In this document: piece after piece, positions 36,865-44,869 of the stretch
Layout of the letters: each line of letters starts with the position of its first letter
How positions within the stretch are numbered: the stretch's first letter is position 1
From: Planctomycetota bacterium
Lineage (GTDB): Bacteria > Planctomycetota > Phycisphaerae > UBA1845 > UTPLA1
Direction of reading: 5' to 3'
Length of the DNA: 64,000 bases
Assembly (NCBI GenBank): GCA_003576905.1
Contig: QEVG01000002.1
Span: 222,215-286,214, forward strand
Notes under the pieces: generated by a model
Seen by the model: only the letters and a program-made list of their open reading frames with translations
Databases searched by the model: none
What the model was told of the DNA's origin: nothing
Made by a program: the position numbers and the translations under genes

Positions 36865-37731
36865 ATGTTTCGCACGCTCACATTGTCAATCCTTGCAGGT
36901 CTCTTGATTTCGCAGTATGCGATGGGACAGTCGCCGGAAGGCGCGCCGGGGGAGCCGGCCAAAGTGGAGAGCGCGGCGCCGAATCGGCCGCCGGCCCGCC
37001 CCCTGCATGGGATGGACCCGACAGGCATGCTCGACGCGCTGACGACGGAGTTGCAGCTGGACGAAACACAGCGGCAACAGGCCCTCAGCCTGCTTACGGA
37101 TTATCGAACGAAACAGATCGAGGTGCGGAAGTCCCTTCGGCCGCAGCCCGAGGCATCCGACCGCACGCGCCAGCTGTTGAGCGAGATGCGGGCGGCCCAG
37201 CAGGCGGGCGACAAGGATAAAATCAAGCAGCTATCGGACGAGCTTCGCGCAATTCGTGAGACACAGAACGCCCAGATTGCCCCGATGCGTCAGCAGTTGC
37301 AGGATCTTCAGGACACGCTTCACACCGATTTGAAGGGTATTCTCCGGCCCGATCAGCATGAGAAGTTCGAATCCATATGGGAAGAGCGCATGGTCCGGCG
37401 TGGATCGGTGCGCGGGCGGATGCGAAGCCCGCAGGCTTTGCGGACCCTCGTGGAGAAGCTTCCCGACGTCACCGGCGAACAGAAACAGCAAATCGACGCG
37501 CTCTTCAAGGCGAACATGGAGGCGGTGCGCGAGGCCGGTTCCAATCACGTCGCGAAAGAGAAGGCCAACGCCAAGCTGTACGACGACGTCCTCGCGGCGC
37601 TGACGCCCGAACAGCGGGATACGGTAAACAAGCAGCTCGAAGGTCGAGGCCGACCTCCCCGCAAGCCGGACCAGCCTGAAGGTCAGCCAGGCGGGGAGCC
37701 GGCACCGCCTCCACCGCCCGGCGGTCAGTGA
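36865..37731 (+). CDS. secreted Spy/CpxP-like helical protein
   Basis: Signal peptide of about 21 residues ending AMG, then a mature protein almost wholly of charged amphipathic helices rich in Gln, Lys, Arg and Glu. Two LTxxQ-like motifs appear ('LQLDETQRQQALSLL' early and 'ALTPEQRDTVNKQL' late), the hallmark of Spy/CpxP chaperones that bind unfolded proteins in the periplasm. The C-terminus is Pro-rich. It is longer than Spy (about 160) at 288 residues and seems to contain two copies of the helical unit. It has its own promoter region. Confidence 0.72.
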   Translation: MFRTLTLSILAGLLISQYAMGQSPEGAPGEPAKVESAAPNRPPARPLHGMDPTGMLDALTTELQLDETQRQQALSLLTDYRTKQIEVRKSLRPQPEASDRTRQLLSEMRAAQQAGDKDKIKQLSDELRAIRETQNAQIAPMRQQLQDLQDTLHTDLKGILRPDQHEKFESIWEERMVRRGSVRGRMRSPQALRTLVEKLPDVTGEQKQQIDALFKANMEAVREAGSNHVAKEKANAKLYDDVLAALTPEQRDTVNKQLEGRGRPPRKPDQPEGQPGGEPAPPPPPGGQ

Positions 37732-37942
37732 TCGTCGAAGGGGCCGGCCGCAAGAGTCCTTTCCGCGCGACCGCCGCTTTGCTCCTCGTGCGCGACGACG
37801 CGCCGTGCCGTGCGGTTCGTTACCACTGCCACCACCTTTCGCCTCGGCCAAATCACGACCGCGTCAATTGAATTTCCAAGCGGGAGCGGATTGCCAGGCA
37901 CGAAACTGCCCGTTCGCAGCATCCGAGCGGGCAATCGCGCCG

Positions 37943-38419
37943 TCACGGAGTCGATTGGCCGCGGTAGTACTCGATCGCATCGAGAAGCCCCTCCGACCAT
38001 TGCACCTGAAGGGTATCCGCGTCGATTTCCCATTTGCCCTGCGGCAGCCGGTCGTGCGTGGTAATGTACGCGTACTCAGTCGCTCCGAGGCCGCCGCCGG
38101 GGATGTATTTTCCGGTGCGGCGCACGCGCGACCAGGGAATCGCGATGCTCCGGGTGAGGCCGCGCAGGGTTGCCCCTTGCGGCGAAAGGAGCAACCGTCG
38201 GGCATATCCGCGCAGCAGACCCAGGACGGTGAGCGCGATAACAAGCCCCGCGCTGATCTTGATCCATGCCGGCGTCTGCGTGGCGATCAAAAAACACTGG
38301 AGCACGCAGATCGGCCCCATGACCGAAAGGTAGATGCGCAGCGGCGCTCGCAGGTAGGGCCAGGAGGCTCGATGCGGGGCCGGACTTGAGTCGGCCGCCA
38401 TGTTGCTGCCGGTGTTCAA
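37943..38419 (-). CDS. two-helix membrane protein with bacterial PH-like domain
   Basis: 158 residues: two membrane helices at about 27-50 and 55-72 as a hairpin, then 'RRLLLSPQGATLRGLTRSIA' and 'IPWSRVRRTGKYIPGG', the shape of a bPH (YdbT-type) domain. Function unknown. The start overlaps the stop of the monooxygenase gene by four bases (ATGA on the minus strand), so the two are one operon. Confidence 0.65.
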   Translation of the reverse strand: MNTGSNMAADSSPAPHRASWPYLRAPLRIYLSVMGPICVLQCFLIATQTPAWIKISAGLVIALTVLGLLRGYARRLLLSPQGATLRGLTRSIAIPWSRVRRTGKYIPGGGLGATEYAYITTHDRLPQGKWEIDADTLQVQWSEGLLDAIEYYRGQSTP

Positions 38420-38700
38420 TGTTCGTAGTAGTTGTGCGTGGGCCGTCCGGCAAGAATCTGCTCCTTGCCCCAGTTGGCGACCGCCCGGAAGGTTTCGGAG
38501 GCGATGAACGCGTCAAAAGCGGCGCGGTCACTCCAGTCGGAGAGTATGACATATTCGCGGGCGTCGTCGATGTTGCGGTACATGCGCGTGACGGTGTGGC
38601 CGGCGATGGACTGCATGGCGTGAATGACCTTGCGAAAGGCGTTTTCGAAGGTCTCTTCCTTGCCGGGGAGGACTTTGTAGTTCATGCCGATGGTGACCAT
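38416..38700 (-). CDS. antibiotic biosynthesis monooxygenase (ABM) domain protein
   Basis: 94-residue dimeric ferredoxin-like barrel. 'IGMNYKVLPGKEETFENAFR' and 'SIAGHTVTRMYRNIDDAREY' with 'LSDWSDRAAFDAFIASETFR' follow the ABM pattern, including the conserved Trp. Such proteins may be quinone-oxidising monooxygenases or haem-related enzymes; the small size does not decide. AGGAAACC lies before the ATG. It is the first gene of a two-gene operon with the PH-domain membrane protein. Confidence 0.85.
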   Translation of the reverse strand: MVTIGMNYKVLPGKEETFENAFRKVIHAMQSIAGHTVTRMYRNIDDAREYVILSDWSDRAAFDAFIASETFRAVANWGKEQILAGRPTHNYYEH

Positions 38701-39032
38701 GGGTTTCCTCTCGTCGGTGGTTCGGAGTGTTTTGATTCGCGCGTTTTAATGGGGTCATCGTAGGGCGATTCGGCGCCAAGGCAAGCGCGCCGGCCGCGCG
38801 GCGCCTATGCTTTCGTAACAGCTGCGGAACACGCGGCGGCAAGGCGTCCGGTCTGATATCCGGCAGTCTTTTGGACGGCGGTTAGCGCCGGCGCGGCGGA
38901 ATCGCCCCGTTCAGCGGGGCGGGAATGGTCGCATCGCACGTGGCGGACGGGGCATTGAGCCGCCACCGGATGATCCTGTTGGCGCGTCGGCAGGTTTCGG
39001 CGAAAATCGCGTGCAAGGTCAACTGGACCCGT
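38701..39032. other. intergenic region before tRNA-Ser
   Basis: These 332 bases hold the promoters for the leftward monooxygenase operon and the rightward tRNA. A CGCCCCG, 5 bases, CGGGGCG hairpin lies at 38903-38921 without a T-run. I see no gene. Confidence 0.45.
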
Positions 39033-40347
39033 GGAGAGGTGTCCGAGTGGCTGAAGGTGCATGCTTGGAAAGCATGTGTACGGTAACACGTACCGGGGGT
39101 TCGAATCCCCCCCTCTCCGATTCTATTTCGAGGCAGTTCACAAACTCTTGAAACTCTCGCACTTGCGAAAGTTTCTCGATTGTTGACTGCCCGATTGCCC
39201 TCAAACTGCCCTCAACGCGACCGTCGCCGTTGCCGCGCGGCGTGAGCGATTCGGCTCCCGCCGCCAGCGCCAGCATCGCCTGCTGGCTGTCGTCGTCGTG
39301 CAGGTGGTAATAGAGGTCGAGCATGTCGGACGACGAGTGGCCGAGCCACGCCAGAGCCTTGCGGTGCGCGACGCCGTGATTGGCGCACAGACTGGCGAAG
39401 TGGTGCCGGAACGAGTGCAGCTTGAATTCGTCGGCCTTCTCGAACTCGCAGGCCCCGCACAGATCCTTGAGCCGGGCGAGCAACGTCCGCTCGCTGATCG
39501 TTGAGAACACCAGCCCGGACTTTTTCGGCGCGCCGAGCAGGTCGGCGATGCGAGGATGCACGGGGACGAAGCGCTCATCCTTGTCCTTCGTTGTGCCGTT
39601 CGAGCCGCCACGCCGGACGTGCAGCATCATCGGCTTGCCATCCTTGAGGCGAACGTCTTCCCACCGAAGCTGCTCGACCTCGCCGATGCGAAGGCCCGCG
39701 TAGCCCATCATGGCGAAGGCGGTTTTCTCCTCGCCCTCAGCTTTTTCGATCAACGATTCCACTTGTGCCGTGGTGAAGCAGGGTTGCGGATTCGCCTTCG
39801 CCTTCGGCAGCGAAACTGACGCCAGCCGATACTGAGGCAGCACCGATTGCCGCCATGCCCACTTGAATGCCTGCTGGGCGAGAACGACCGCCCCCTGGAC
39901 GGTCTTCGCGGCGTAGTGCTGCTTTATGAGCCACTGCCGGAAGCGGAAGAGATCGTCCGCCGAGAAGCGGCGGGCGAGCAGGATGTCTGCTTCCTTGCAA
40001 TAGGCTTTCAGCTTGTCGAGATCGGCGCGGTACTTCCACTCCGTCTTGGGCGCGACGCCCTTGGCCTTGACCGCCTCGAAGTAGCGGTCGGCCAGGTCAT
40101 CCACCGAGATCGTCGCCTCCAGCGGCTTGTCCGTGCCATTGTCCAGCCGCTGCTGAATCTCAATCGCCTGCCGGCGGGCCTGCGACTTGTTCGTCGTCTT
40201 CAGCGCCTCCGTCACCTGCCGGCCGTCCGAATCGCGGTATTCGGCCGCGTAGCGCCGTCCCACCTTCTGGACGCCGCCTTCGTAAAAGACGCGTCGCCCG
40301 ATCGTCACCTGCGTCCCATCCACCCTCTCGCGATCCACGAGCTTCAT
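39019..40347 (-). CDS. tyrosine integrase; C-terminus encoded by the tRNA-Ser gene
   Basis: Site-specific recombinase that integrates and excises the element. From the ATG behind GGAGG it has 442 residues: SAM-like arm- and core-binding region (about 75-170), then the catalytic domain with Arg220 (GLRIGEV), His311 and Arg314 (HSFRHHF), His337 (LGHSS) and nucleophile Tyr346 or 347 (DLYYH). The last 34 residues ('GGFEPPVRVTVHMLSK' onward) are read from the complementary strand of tRNA-Ser and the stop lies beyond the tRNA 5' end. Those residues are thus supplied by the host after integration. A GTG start at 40584 would add a zinc ribbon. Confidence 0.93.
   Translation of the reverse strand: MKLVDRERVDGTQVTIGRRVFYEGGVQKVGRRYAAEYRDSDGRQVTEALKTTNKSQARRQAIEIQQRLDNGTDKPLEATISVDDLADRYFEAVKAKGVAPKTEWKYRADLDKLKAYCKEADILLARRFSADDLFRFRQWLIKQHYAAKTVQGAVVLAQQAFKWAWRQSVLPQYRLASVSLPKAKANPQPCFTTAQVESLIEKAEGEEKTAFAMMGYAGLRIGEVEQLRWEDVRLKDGKPMMLHVRRGGSNGTTKDKDERFVPVHPRIADLLGAPKKSGLVFSTISERTLLARLKDLCGACEFEKADEFKLHSFRHHFASLCANHGVAHRKALAWLGHSSSDMLDLYYHLHDDDSQQAMLALAAGAESLTPRGNGDGRVEGSLRAIGQSTIEKLSQVREFQEFVNCLEIESERGGFEPPVRVTVHMLSKHAPSATRTPLHGSS
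39033..39119 (+). tRNA. tRNA-Ser (anticodon GGA)
   Basis: Complete class II tRNA of 87 bases. The acceptor stem GGAGAGG pairs with CCTCTCC, the anticodon loop TTGGAAA reads GGA (serine codons UCC/UCU), there is a long variable arm (TGTACGGTAACACGTACC region) and the T arm is GGGGGTTCGAATCCCCC. CCA is not encoded. Its 3' end is the integration site of the mobile element: the integrase gene enters the tRNA from the opposite strand. Confidence 0.97.
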
Positions 40348-40584
40348 TGAGTTTTCCTCCGTCGATATCCAAACAAGTGTAGACGGCCGCTGGCGCGATT
40401 TCCGGAGCCGACCGGCGATTTCGTGGGAGTCGCTTGAGCATACCTGCCAGGGCGGCGCCGCCGGCGTGTGTAGCAGGCGTGAATCGCCGCAACGAGGACA
40501 GTGGGCAAGCTTTCGACGCCCGAACCACTTGGCCGTGCAGCCGTTGCAGGCTGAGTAAACCGTCCGGTCCTTACGCGCATTCAC
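40348..40584 (-). other. in-frame zinc-ribbon-coding extension upstream of the integrase
   Basis: The integrase frame stays open back to a GTG that overlaps the excisionase stop (GTGA). The extra 79 residues contain a four-Cys zinc ribbon, CNGC and CPRC at 13-16 and 29-32 in this numbering, flanked by 'TVYSA' and 'GDSRLL'. This could be an N-terminal domain of a longer integrase or a small coupled protein read through into int. The strong ribosome site of the inner ATG argues that at least the short integrase is made. Confidence 0.45.
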
Positions 40585-40796
40585 CGCATGAATTCCTGAA
40601 TGAGCCGGTCACGCCAGAAGCGAAGCGGTTTGCCTCTCTTCACCGCCGAGCCGTACCGGCCTTCGCTGGCGTGGCGGTAGAGCGTGGAGACCTTTATCCG
40701 CAAAAGTTGGGCAGCCTCTTGTGGCGTAAGAATCGGCGGCATTGGCGCGCTGGCCATGGCGCCGGTGATCTCGTCGAGCGTCAGCTTGCGGTTCAC
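40581..40796 (-). CDS. excisionase/MerR-like helix-turn-helix DNA-binding protein
   Basis: 71-residue protein with the AlpA/excisionase pattern 'LTPQEAAQLLRIKVSTLYRH' then 'GSAVKRGKPLRFWRDRLIQ', a winged helix in which the second helix reads DNA and the wing holds Arg/Lys. The GTG start is preceded by AAGGGGG. Encoded right before int, it is the natural candidate for the recombination directionality factor or a regulator of int; the family alone cannot tell which. Stop and next GTG overlap. Confidence 0.85.
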   Translation of the reverse strand: MNRKLTLDEITGAMASAPMPPILTPQEAAQLLRIKVSTLYRHASEGRYGSAVKRGKPLRFWRDRLIQEFMR

Positions 40797-40799
40797 GTT

Positions 40800-41048
40800 T
40801 CAACCCCCTTGGCCACTTCCGGCCGGGCTGGCAGCAGCCAGCTCGTCCCGCGGAGCGATGAGCCGGCGCACCTCAACACGCTGCACTTCGCGCACGCCGT
40901 TTTGACGCCGGTGCAGTTTTTTCGCGACGAAACGCACTGTCACAGCAATCATGCGAACGACGAATCGAATCGCGGGATAGATGCCGTGGCGCGCGAAACA
41001 GTAGAGCATCGCAACGGTCATCACGAAGGACAGACAATCAATAACCAT
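40800..41048 (-). CDS. possible small membrane protein of the element
   Basis: 82 residues with a hydrophobic N-terminal helix (about 4-20), a second weaker one (about 24-42), then a basic tail. No family recognised. The stop falls four bases before the excisionase start, so it could lead the xis-int operon, but no strong ribosome site precedes the ATG. It may be a chance frame. Confidence 0.4.
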   Translation of the reverse strand: MVIDCLSFVMTVAMLYCFARHGIYPAIRFVVRMIAVTVRFVAKKLHRRQNGVREVQRVEVRRLIAPRDELAAASPAGSGQGG

Positions 41049-41100
41049 CGGTCAGGTACTCACTTTCTTATCCAGTCATCACTGCCTTGAACTGGCAAGC

Positions 41101-42192
41101 TCACATGCCGGCGGCCGCGAACCGTACCTTCAGCCGGTCATACGCACGCTGCACGTTTATGGTCAGCCTTGTCGCAAGCTCTTCGAATTCTTTGGGCACC
41201 CGCCCGTAGTGATCGGGGTGAAACTCCTGCATTCTGCGGCGATAGGCGGCTTTGATCTCCGTGGGCGAAGCGCCGTGATGAACCCCAAGCGTTTGCCAGG
41301 GATCATCAAGTACGAGTCCCAACTGCTCCGACACCGATGGCCAGTCAGACTCCGGAATGGCGATCGACAACGCCGATTCGCGAATAATCGACAATTCTGC
41401 AGCAGTCAGATCTCCATCGCTCTTGGCGATGCTTGCCAGAAGCCCGAGCAATCCGCCTGCCTGCAAAGTAAAGAACCGAAACCAAGTCCGCTCCGCCAGT
41501 GACGATGCGTCGTCAGAGCGCCCTTTCTTCATTACATCGCGCAGCCCGGCAATCTCTGGGGTTGTCAATTCAAATCGCTCGGAAAGCCACGACTTCAGGT
41601 GCCGGACCTTTTCCGGTACAGCGCCGCCGCCCGCGCGAACAACCATCATGCAGAGATCAATCAAGGGAGCGAGATGGGCAAGCTTGTCCCATCGCGAGGG
41701 CGCGGGTAACGAAAACTCATAGGTCCAGAGCCCAAGGTGAGCGAAGGTGACTGTGGCGCTATCAAGGCGAGAGACCACCAGGCGCAGCCCATATTCGCCG
41801 GCTCTTGGATAGATGAGGGCTGAAAACGGCACGTATATCAGAAACTCATCATTGACAAATGCGCCGGTTTGTACGAAATCGCCCTCGTCGTCGGCGTACT
41901 CGCGGACGGCCTTCATGCAAACCCCCGGCGACGAATTCAATATGACGGTCGCATAATTGCCGTCGCCAGAGCCGCGCGGCAGTGCAATGTGAATGCGGCG
42001 GCCAGCATCGTCATCCTGGTAACGCACCGTGGGTTTCACCTCCGGGATATCGCTCTGCTGGCCGAGTTTCGCGGCCAGCCATTCGCCTGCTTTGCAGCAC
42101 AACAAACCCACTGCCAATTGTGCAATGCCAATCATCGCCAGCACCTCTTGTTTCTTCGCAAACACGCACGCCCATTCGGCGAGCGAAGACAC
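41101..42192 (-). CDS. TerB-like and J-domain protein of the element
   Basis: After a hydrophobic N-terminal stretch and a beta-rich domain (about residues 60-170), a helical region 'LLGLLASIAKSDGDLTAAEL' resembles TerB/DjlA. The C-terminal 60 residues are a J domain, 'DPWQTLGVHHGASPTEIKAA' then 'RRRMQEFHPDHYG', with the HPD tripeptide that stimulates Hsp70. It should recruit DnaK to a substrate, perhaps at the membrane. The GTG start overlaps the upstream stop (TAGTG); an inner ATG 57 bases on, behind AAGAGGTG, is as likely and would shorten the protein to 344 residues. Confidence 0.75.
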   Translation of the reverse strand: MSSLAEWACVFAKKQEVLAMIGIAQLAVGLLCCKAGEWLAAKLGQQSDIPEVKPTVRYQDDDAGRRIHIALPRGSGDGNYATVILNSSPGVCMKAVREYADDEGDFVQTGAFVNDEFLIYVPFSALIYPRAGEYGLRLVVSRLDSATVTFAHLGLWTYEFSLPAPSRWDKLAHLAPLIDLCMMVVRAGGGAVPEKVRHLKSWLSERFELTTPEIAGLRDVMKKGRSDDASSLAERTWFRFFTLQAGGLLGLLASIAKSDGDLTAAELSIIRESALSIAIPESDWPSVSEQLGLVLDDPWQTLGVHHGASPTEIKAAYRRRMQEFHPDHYGRVPKEFEELATRLTINVQRAYDRLKVRFAAAGM

Positions 42193-42479
42193 TAATCCCG
42201 CTCCGGCTCGCGCGGCTCCGGCTCGCGCCCGGCGTCGCTCTTTTCTACCTGCGGGAGGCGTTCGTTCAGAATCGACGGCCGCTCGTCAGGGTCGCGCAGT
42301 TCCAGTTTCTTATCCTCCATGACCTCGCCAGGAGTTCGCGTCCCTGCGATTCCGTATACCGGCGGCTGCGCCACGTTCGATTCGGGGTAGAGCGCGGCGC
42401 GAAGCTCCGCCAGGCCCTGCCGGAACATCGCAGAGGCATGCGCCGCCCCAAGCTTGGGTTTGGGTCCTTTCTGTGCCAT
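42192..42479 (-). CDS. small Pro/Glu-rich protein of unknown function
   Basis: 95 residues beginning 'MAQKGPKPKLGAAHASAMFR', with a short helix and a charged, disordered tail ('GREPEPREPERD'). GAGG lies eight bases before the ATG, and the stop overlaps the next gene, so it is likely real and translated with the J-domain gene. It has no recognisable fold; a DNA- or protein-binding adaptor is possible. Confidence 0.6.
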   Translation of the reverse strand: MAQKGPKPKLGAAHASAMFRQGLAELRAALYPESNVAQPPVYGIAGTRTPGEVMEDKKLELRDPDERPSILNERLPQVEKSDAGREPEPREPERD

Positions 42480-42506
42480 TTGTCTATCCTCACCAAGTCA
42501 TAGATT

Positions 42507-43100
42507 TCATTCACAGTGCTCATCACGGAACCGCTCCGCGATGCGAGTCTGTTCGATATACGCGTCATTGAGGTCGCGATTTCGTTTGCGGTCACAGTTC
42601 TCCGCCAGGCTCGTCGAAACAAACAGGCCTGCACTGGCGACCATCAGGTAGCCGCCGAGCGGCGGACTGAAACCGAGCAGCACGCTGCCGACGAGGAAGA
42701 CAACGATCGGCTCGACGACGCACTTGACCTTGATCTCCGGCGTGCGGCGGAAGCGTTTCATCAGCGCGGGCGTTCCCGTGTACCGCGAATGCTGCTGCGG
42801 CCCGCCGCGCCGAATGCGCCTGTGCACTGCAATCCGCACGGTGAGACACGCCAGCAGATACAGCCCAAGAAACACCAGCATTGGCAGCGGGTCATGCACC
42901 GGCTCGCAGAACGCCGGCCAGAAGAAGATCAGCAGCAACGCCGCGGCTGCCTGCAAATCGAGGTATCGCTCACCGAAAGTCTCAGACCGATGCAGAAAGA
43001 CCTCGACCGACACGGCGAGCGTCCTTGCCAGAAATACAAGAATGCTGACGAAGTTTCTGAAGCCGATTCGCGGGTCCGGTCTTCGTTGTTCATGTTGCAT
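42507..43100 (-). CDS. four-helix membrane protein of the element
   Basis: The ATG behind GGAG gives 197 residues; an earlier ATG at 43133 lacks a ribosome site. Four hydrophobic helices come in two pairs ('FVSILVFLARTLAVSVEVFL', 'AAALLLIFFWPAF', 'LPMLVFLGLYLLACLTV', 'PIVVFLVGSVLLGFSPPLGG'), separated by a basic loop. No family recognised. Placed between the coupling protein and small genes, it could be a transfer or entry-exclusion component, but that rests only on position. Confidence 0.6.
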   Translation of the reverse strand: MQHEQRRPDPRIGFRNFVSILVFLARTLAVSVEVFLHRSETFGERYLDLQAAAALLLIFFWPAFCEPVHDPLPMLVFLGLYLLACLTVRIAVHRRIRRGGPQQHSRYTGTPALMKRFRRTPEIKVKCVVEPIVVFLVGSVLLGFSPPLGGYLMVASAGLFVSTSLAENCDRKRNRDLNDAYIEQTRIAERFRDEHCE

Positions 43101-43160
43101 GGCAAACTCCGCTTTCGAGGCCTTGCCCCGCATCTCACTGATCCACTGACCGAAGGGAAA

Positions 43161-44669
43161 TCATGCTTTCTGCCTGAATGCCGTCTTGAGCCAGGTACGG
43201 CCGCTTCCCGCGAACATTCGCCCGTTCTGGAACACGATTCCATCCACGAACCAGCCGTTGGCTGGCCCGCCGGTGCACAGCCGCGTGAACTCCCGAGGCT
43301 GGACCTCATGTTCGAGCACCTCATTGAACCCCGCCGACGCGCCTGCGCCCCTGCACATCCAGTCGAGACCCAGAGCCGCCAACCACTGGTCGTCATCGTC
43401 GTCGCACCGGCTGTTGCCATTCATCATGAATTGGCGTGACTTTCCGATGAGCGACGACGCCCAGTGATTCGTCACGGGATCGCCGTTGGCATGGAAGATG
43501 CGCGTGTTGAGGTTGGCGAGCAGCGAATCCGTCTCGGCCTGCGCTTTCGCGTTCCCACCGAGGCCGGCAGTGAAATTGCTGTAGTTTTGCGAGAGCAGCA
43601 CCGTTGCCACGCGCGCGGCGCGGCACGTTGTCTGGAACATCATGTCGTATGAGGTGACGAAGTTCTGCGCTTCGTCAGCCCACAGGAAGGCAGGACGCGG
43701 ACTCTCAGCGACCTTTCTCCGCTCGATACTGCGCTGAAAGCAATACTTGAAAAGCACCTGTGCAAACTGACCGACCTCGCCGAATTCCTTCACCGGCAAG
43801 TCGATGAGGATTATCTTTCCGCTTTCGACCGCCTCCGGCGTGATCGTCGTGTCCGTGCAGAACAGCTCTCGAAGCAGGCCGCGCACGAGCAGGTCAGCCC
43901 AGCCCATGAACGTCGCCTGAATGACGCTCCGCGTGCGCTCAGACAGATTCGGCCACTCCAGTATGTAGTAGTCGCAGACGACGCCGAAATCGTGCTCCTG
44001 GCGAGGCGTCTTCGACTTGTCCAATGCCTCAACGAGACAGTGGAAGCAGTACGATCTCTCCTGCCAGAGCTTTTCCCGAATCTGTTCGGGAGTGAGCGGT
44101 GCGGAGAGCACGACATTCACGAGGTCAGGCACCGAGACCTTTCCCGTCGCGAGCGAAACGAGATCGACGGCGTTTCGCATACACTTGAGCGCCCCTTGCT
44201 TCCAGAAATCTCCGTCTTCACGACCGCTGCCGGAGCCGGCGTTGCGTTCGCGAATTTCCATGACGTTGGAAAACAGGGTGACGATATTCTCGGTCAGTCC
44301 CGCTCCGCTTCCCGTCCGGTTCAATTCGTGATCGAGGAAGTTGAAGCGACACTCTGCATCTGGCCCGACGACGACAAGGTCCCCAAGCCGATTGGTTTCG
44401 CGGCAGTAGGACTCCCACAGCGCCCGCTCGTCTGATTTCGCCGTCAACACCAGTCCGCCGAATCCCGAGGACAGATATGAGCGGGCGATGGTCGCACCGG
44501 AACCACTCGTCTTGCCGGAGCCTGTGGCTCCCAGGATAAGCGTCCCTTCCACGGCATCGCGTAGCGTCCATGCGTCGTCGCCCGACCATCGCAGGAGTTC
44601 GTCGGACAATTCCCATCGAGTGGGCCGCGCGGGATGATTGGACTTTCGCCGGAATAGTCTGCCGAGCAT
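43161..44669 (-). CDS. VirD4/TraD-type coupling protein
   Basis: 502-residue DNA-translocating ATPase that links relaxase-bound DNA to the transfer channel. GGGAGG marks the ATG. Walker A GATGSGKTSG (about residues 47-56) and Walker B 'PAFLWADEAQNFVTSYD' identify the TraG/TraD superfamily; 'NLNTRIFHANGDPVTNHWAS' is the region seen before the C-terminal motif III. It lacks the two N-terminal membrane helices of classical VirD4, like TraM-recognition or Tcp-type proteins that associate with the membrane through a partner. This may be the four-helix protein encoded next. Confidence 0.88.
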   Translation of the reverse strand: MLGRLFRRKSNHPARPTRWELSDELLRWSGDDAWTLRDAVEGTLILGATGSGKTSGSGATIARSYLSSGFGGLVLTAKSDERALWESYCRETNRLGDLVVVGPDAECRFNFLDHELNRTGSGAGLTENIVTLFSNVMEIRERNAGSGSGREDGDFWKQGALKCMRNAVDLVSLATGKVSVPDLVNVVLSAPLTPEQIREKLWQERSYCFHCLVEALDKSKTPRQEHDFGVVCDYYILEWPNLSERTRSVIQATFMGWADLLVRGLLRELFCTDTTITPEAVESGKIILIDLPVKEFGEVGQFAQVLFKYCFQRSIERRKVAESPRPAFLWADEAQNFVTSYDMMFQTTCRAARVATVLLSQNYSNFTAGLGGNAKAQAETDSLLANLNTRIFHANGDPVTNHWASSLIGKSRQFMMNGNSRCDDDDDQWLAALGLDWMCRGAGASAGFNEVLEHEVQPREFTRLCTGGPANGWFVDGIVFQNGRMFAGSGRTWLKTAFRQKA

Positions 44670-44789
44670 CACGTAGCCTCCCGCTTGTCGCCCTCGCGTG
44701 CGACGACGCTTGCGTAAACTGAAACCTCCGCCATCACAATTGCCTCGTCGCGGCGCTTCGCGAGAAGCGCCGCGACGCACTCCCATCCA

Positions 44790-44867
44790 TCACTTACTCT
44801 TCGAGTCTCCGCTCATGCCACCCAGGATGGTGAGCAGAACCGCCAATGCGATCTTCATCAGATTCAT
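44790..44867 (-). CDS. 25-residue hydrophobic microprotein
   Basis: Encodes MNLMKIALAVLLTILG plus a short polar tail GMSGDSKSK. AGGAGAAG lies six bases before the ATG, one of the best ribosome sites in the element. It starts two bases after parB ends on the same strand. Being one hydrophobic helix, it is probably a membrane peptide; a role in transfer, toxicity or membrane tethering is a guess. Confidence 0.5.
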   Translation of the reverse strand: MNLMKIALAVLLTILGGMSGDSKSK

Positions 44868-44869
44868 GG

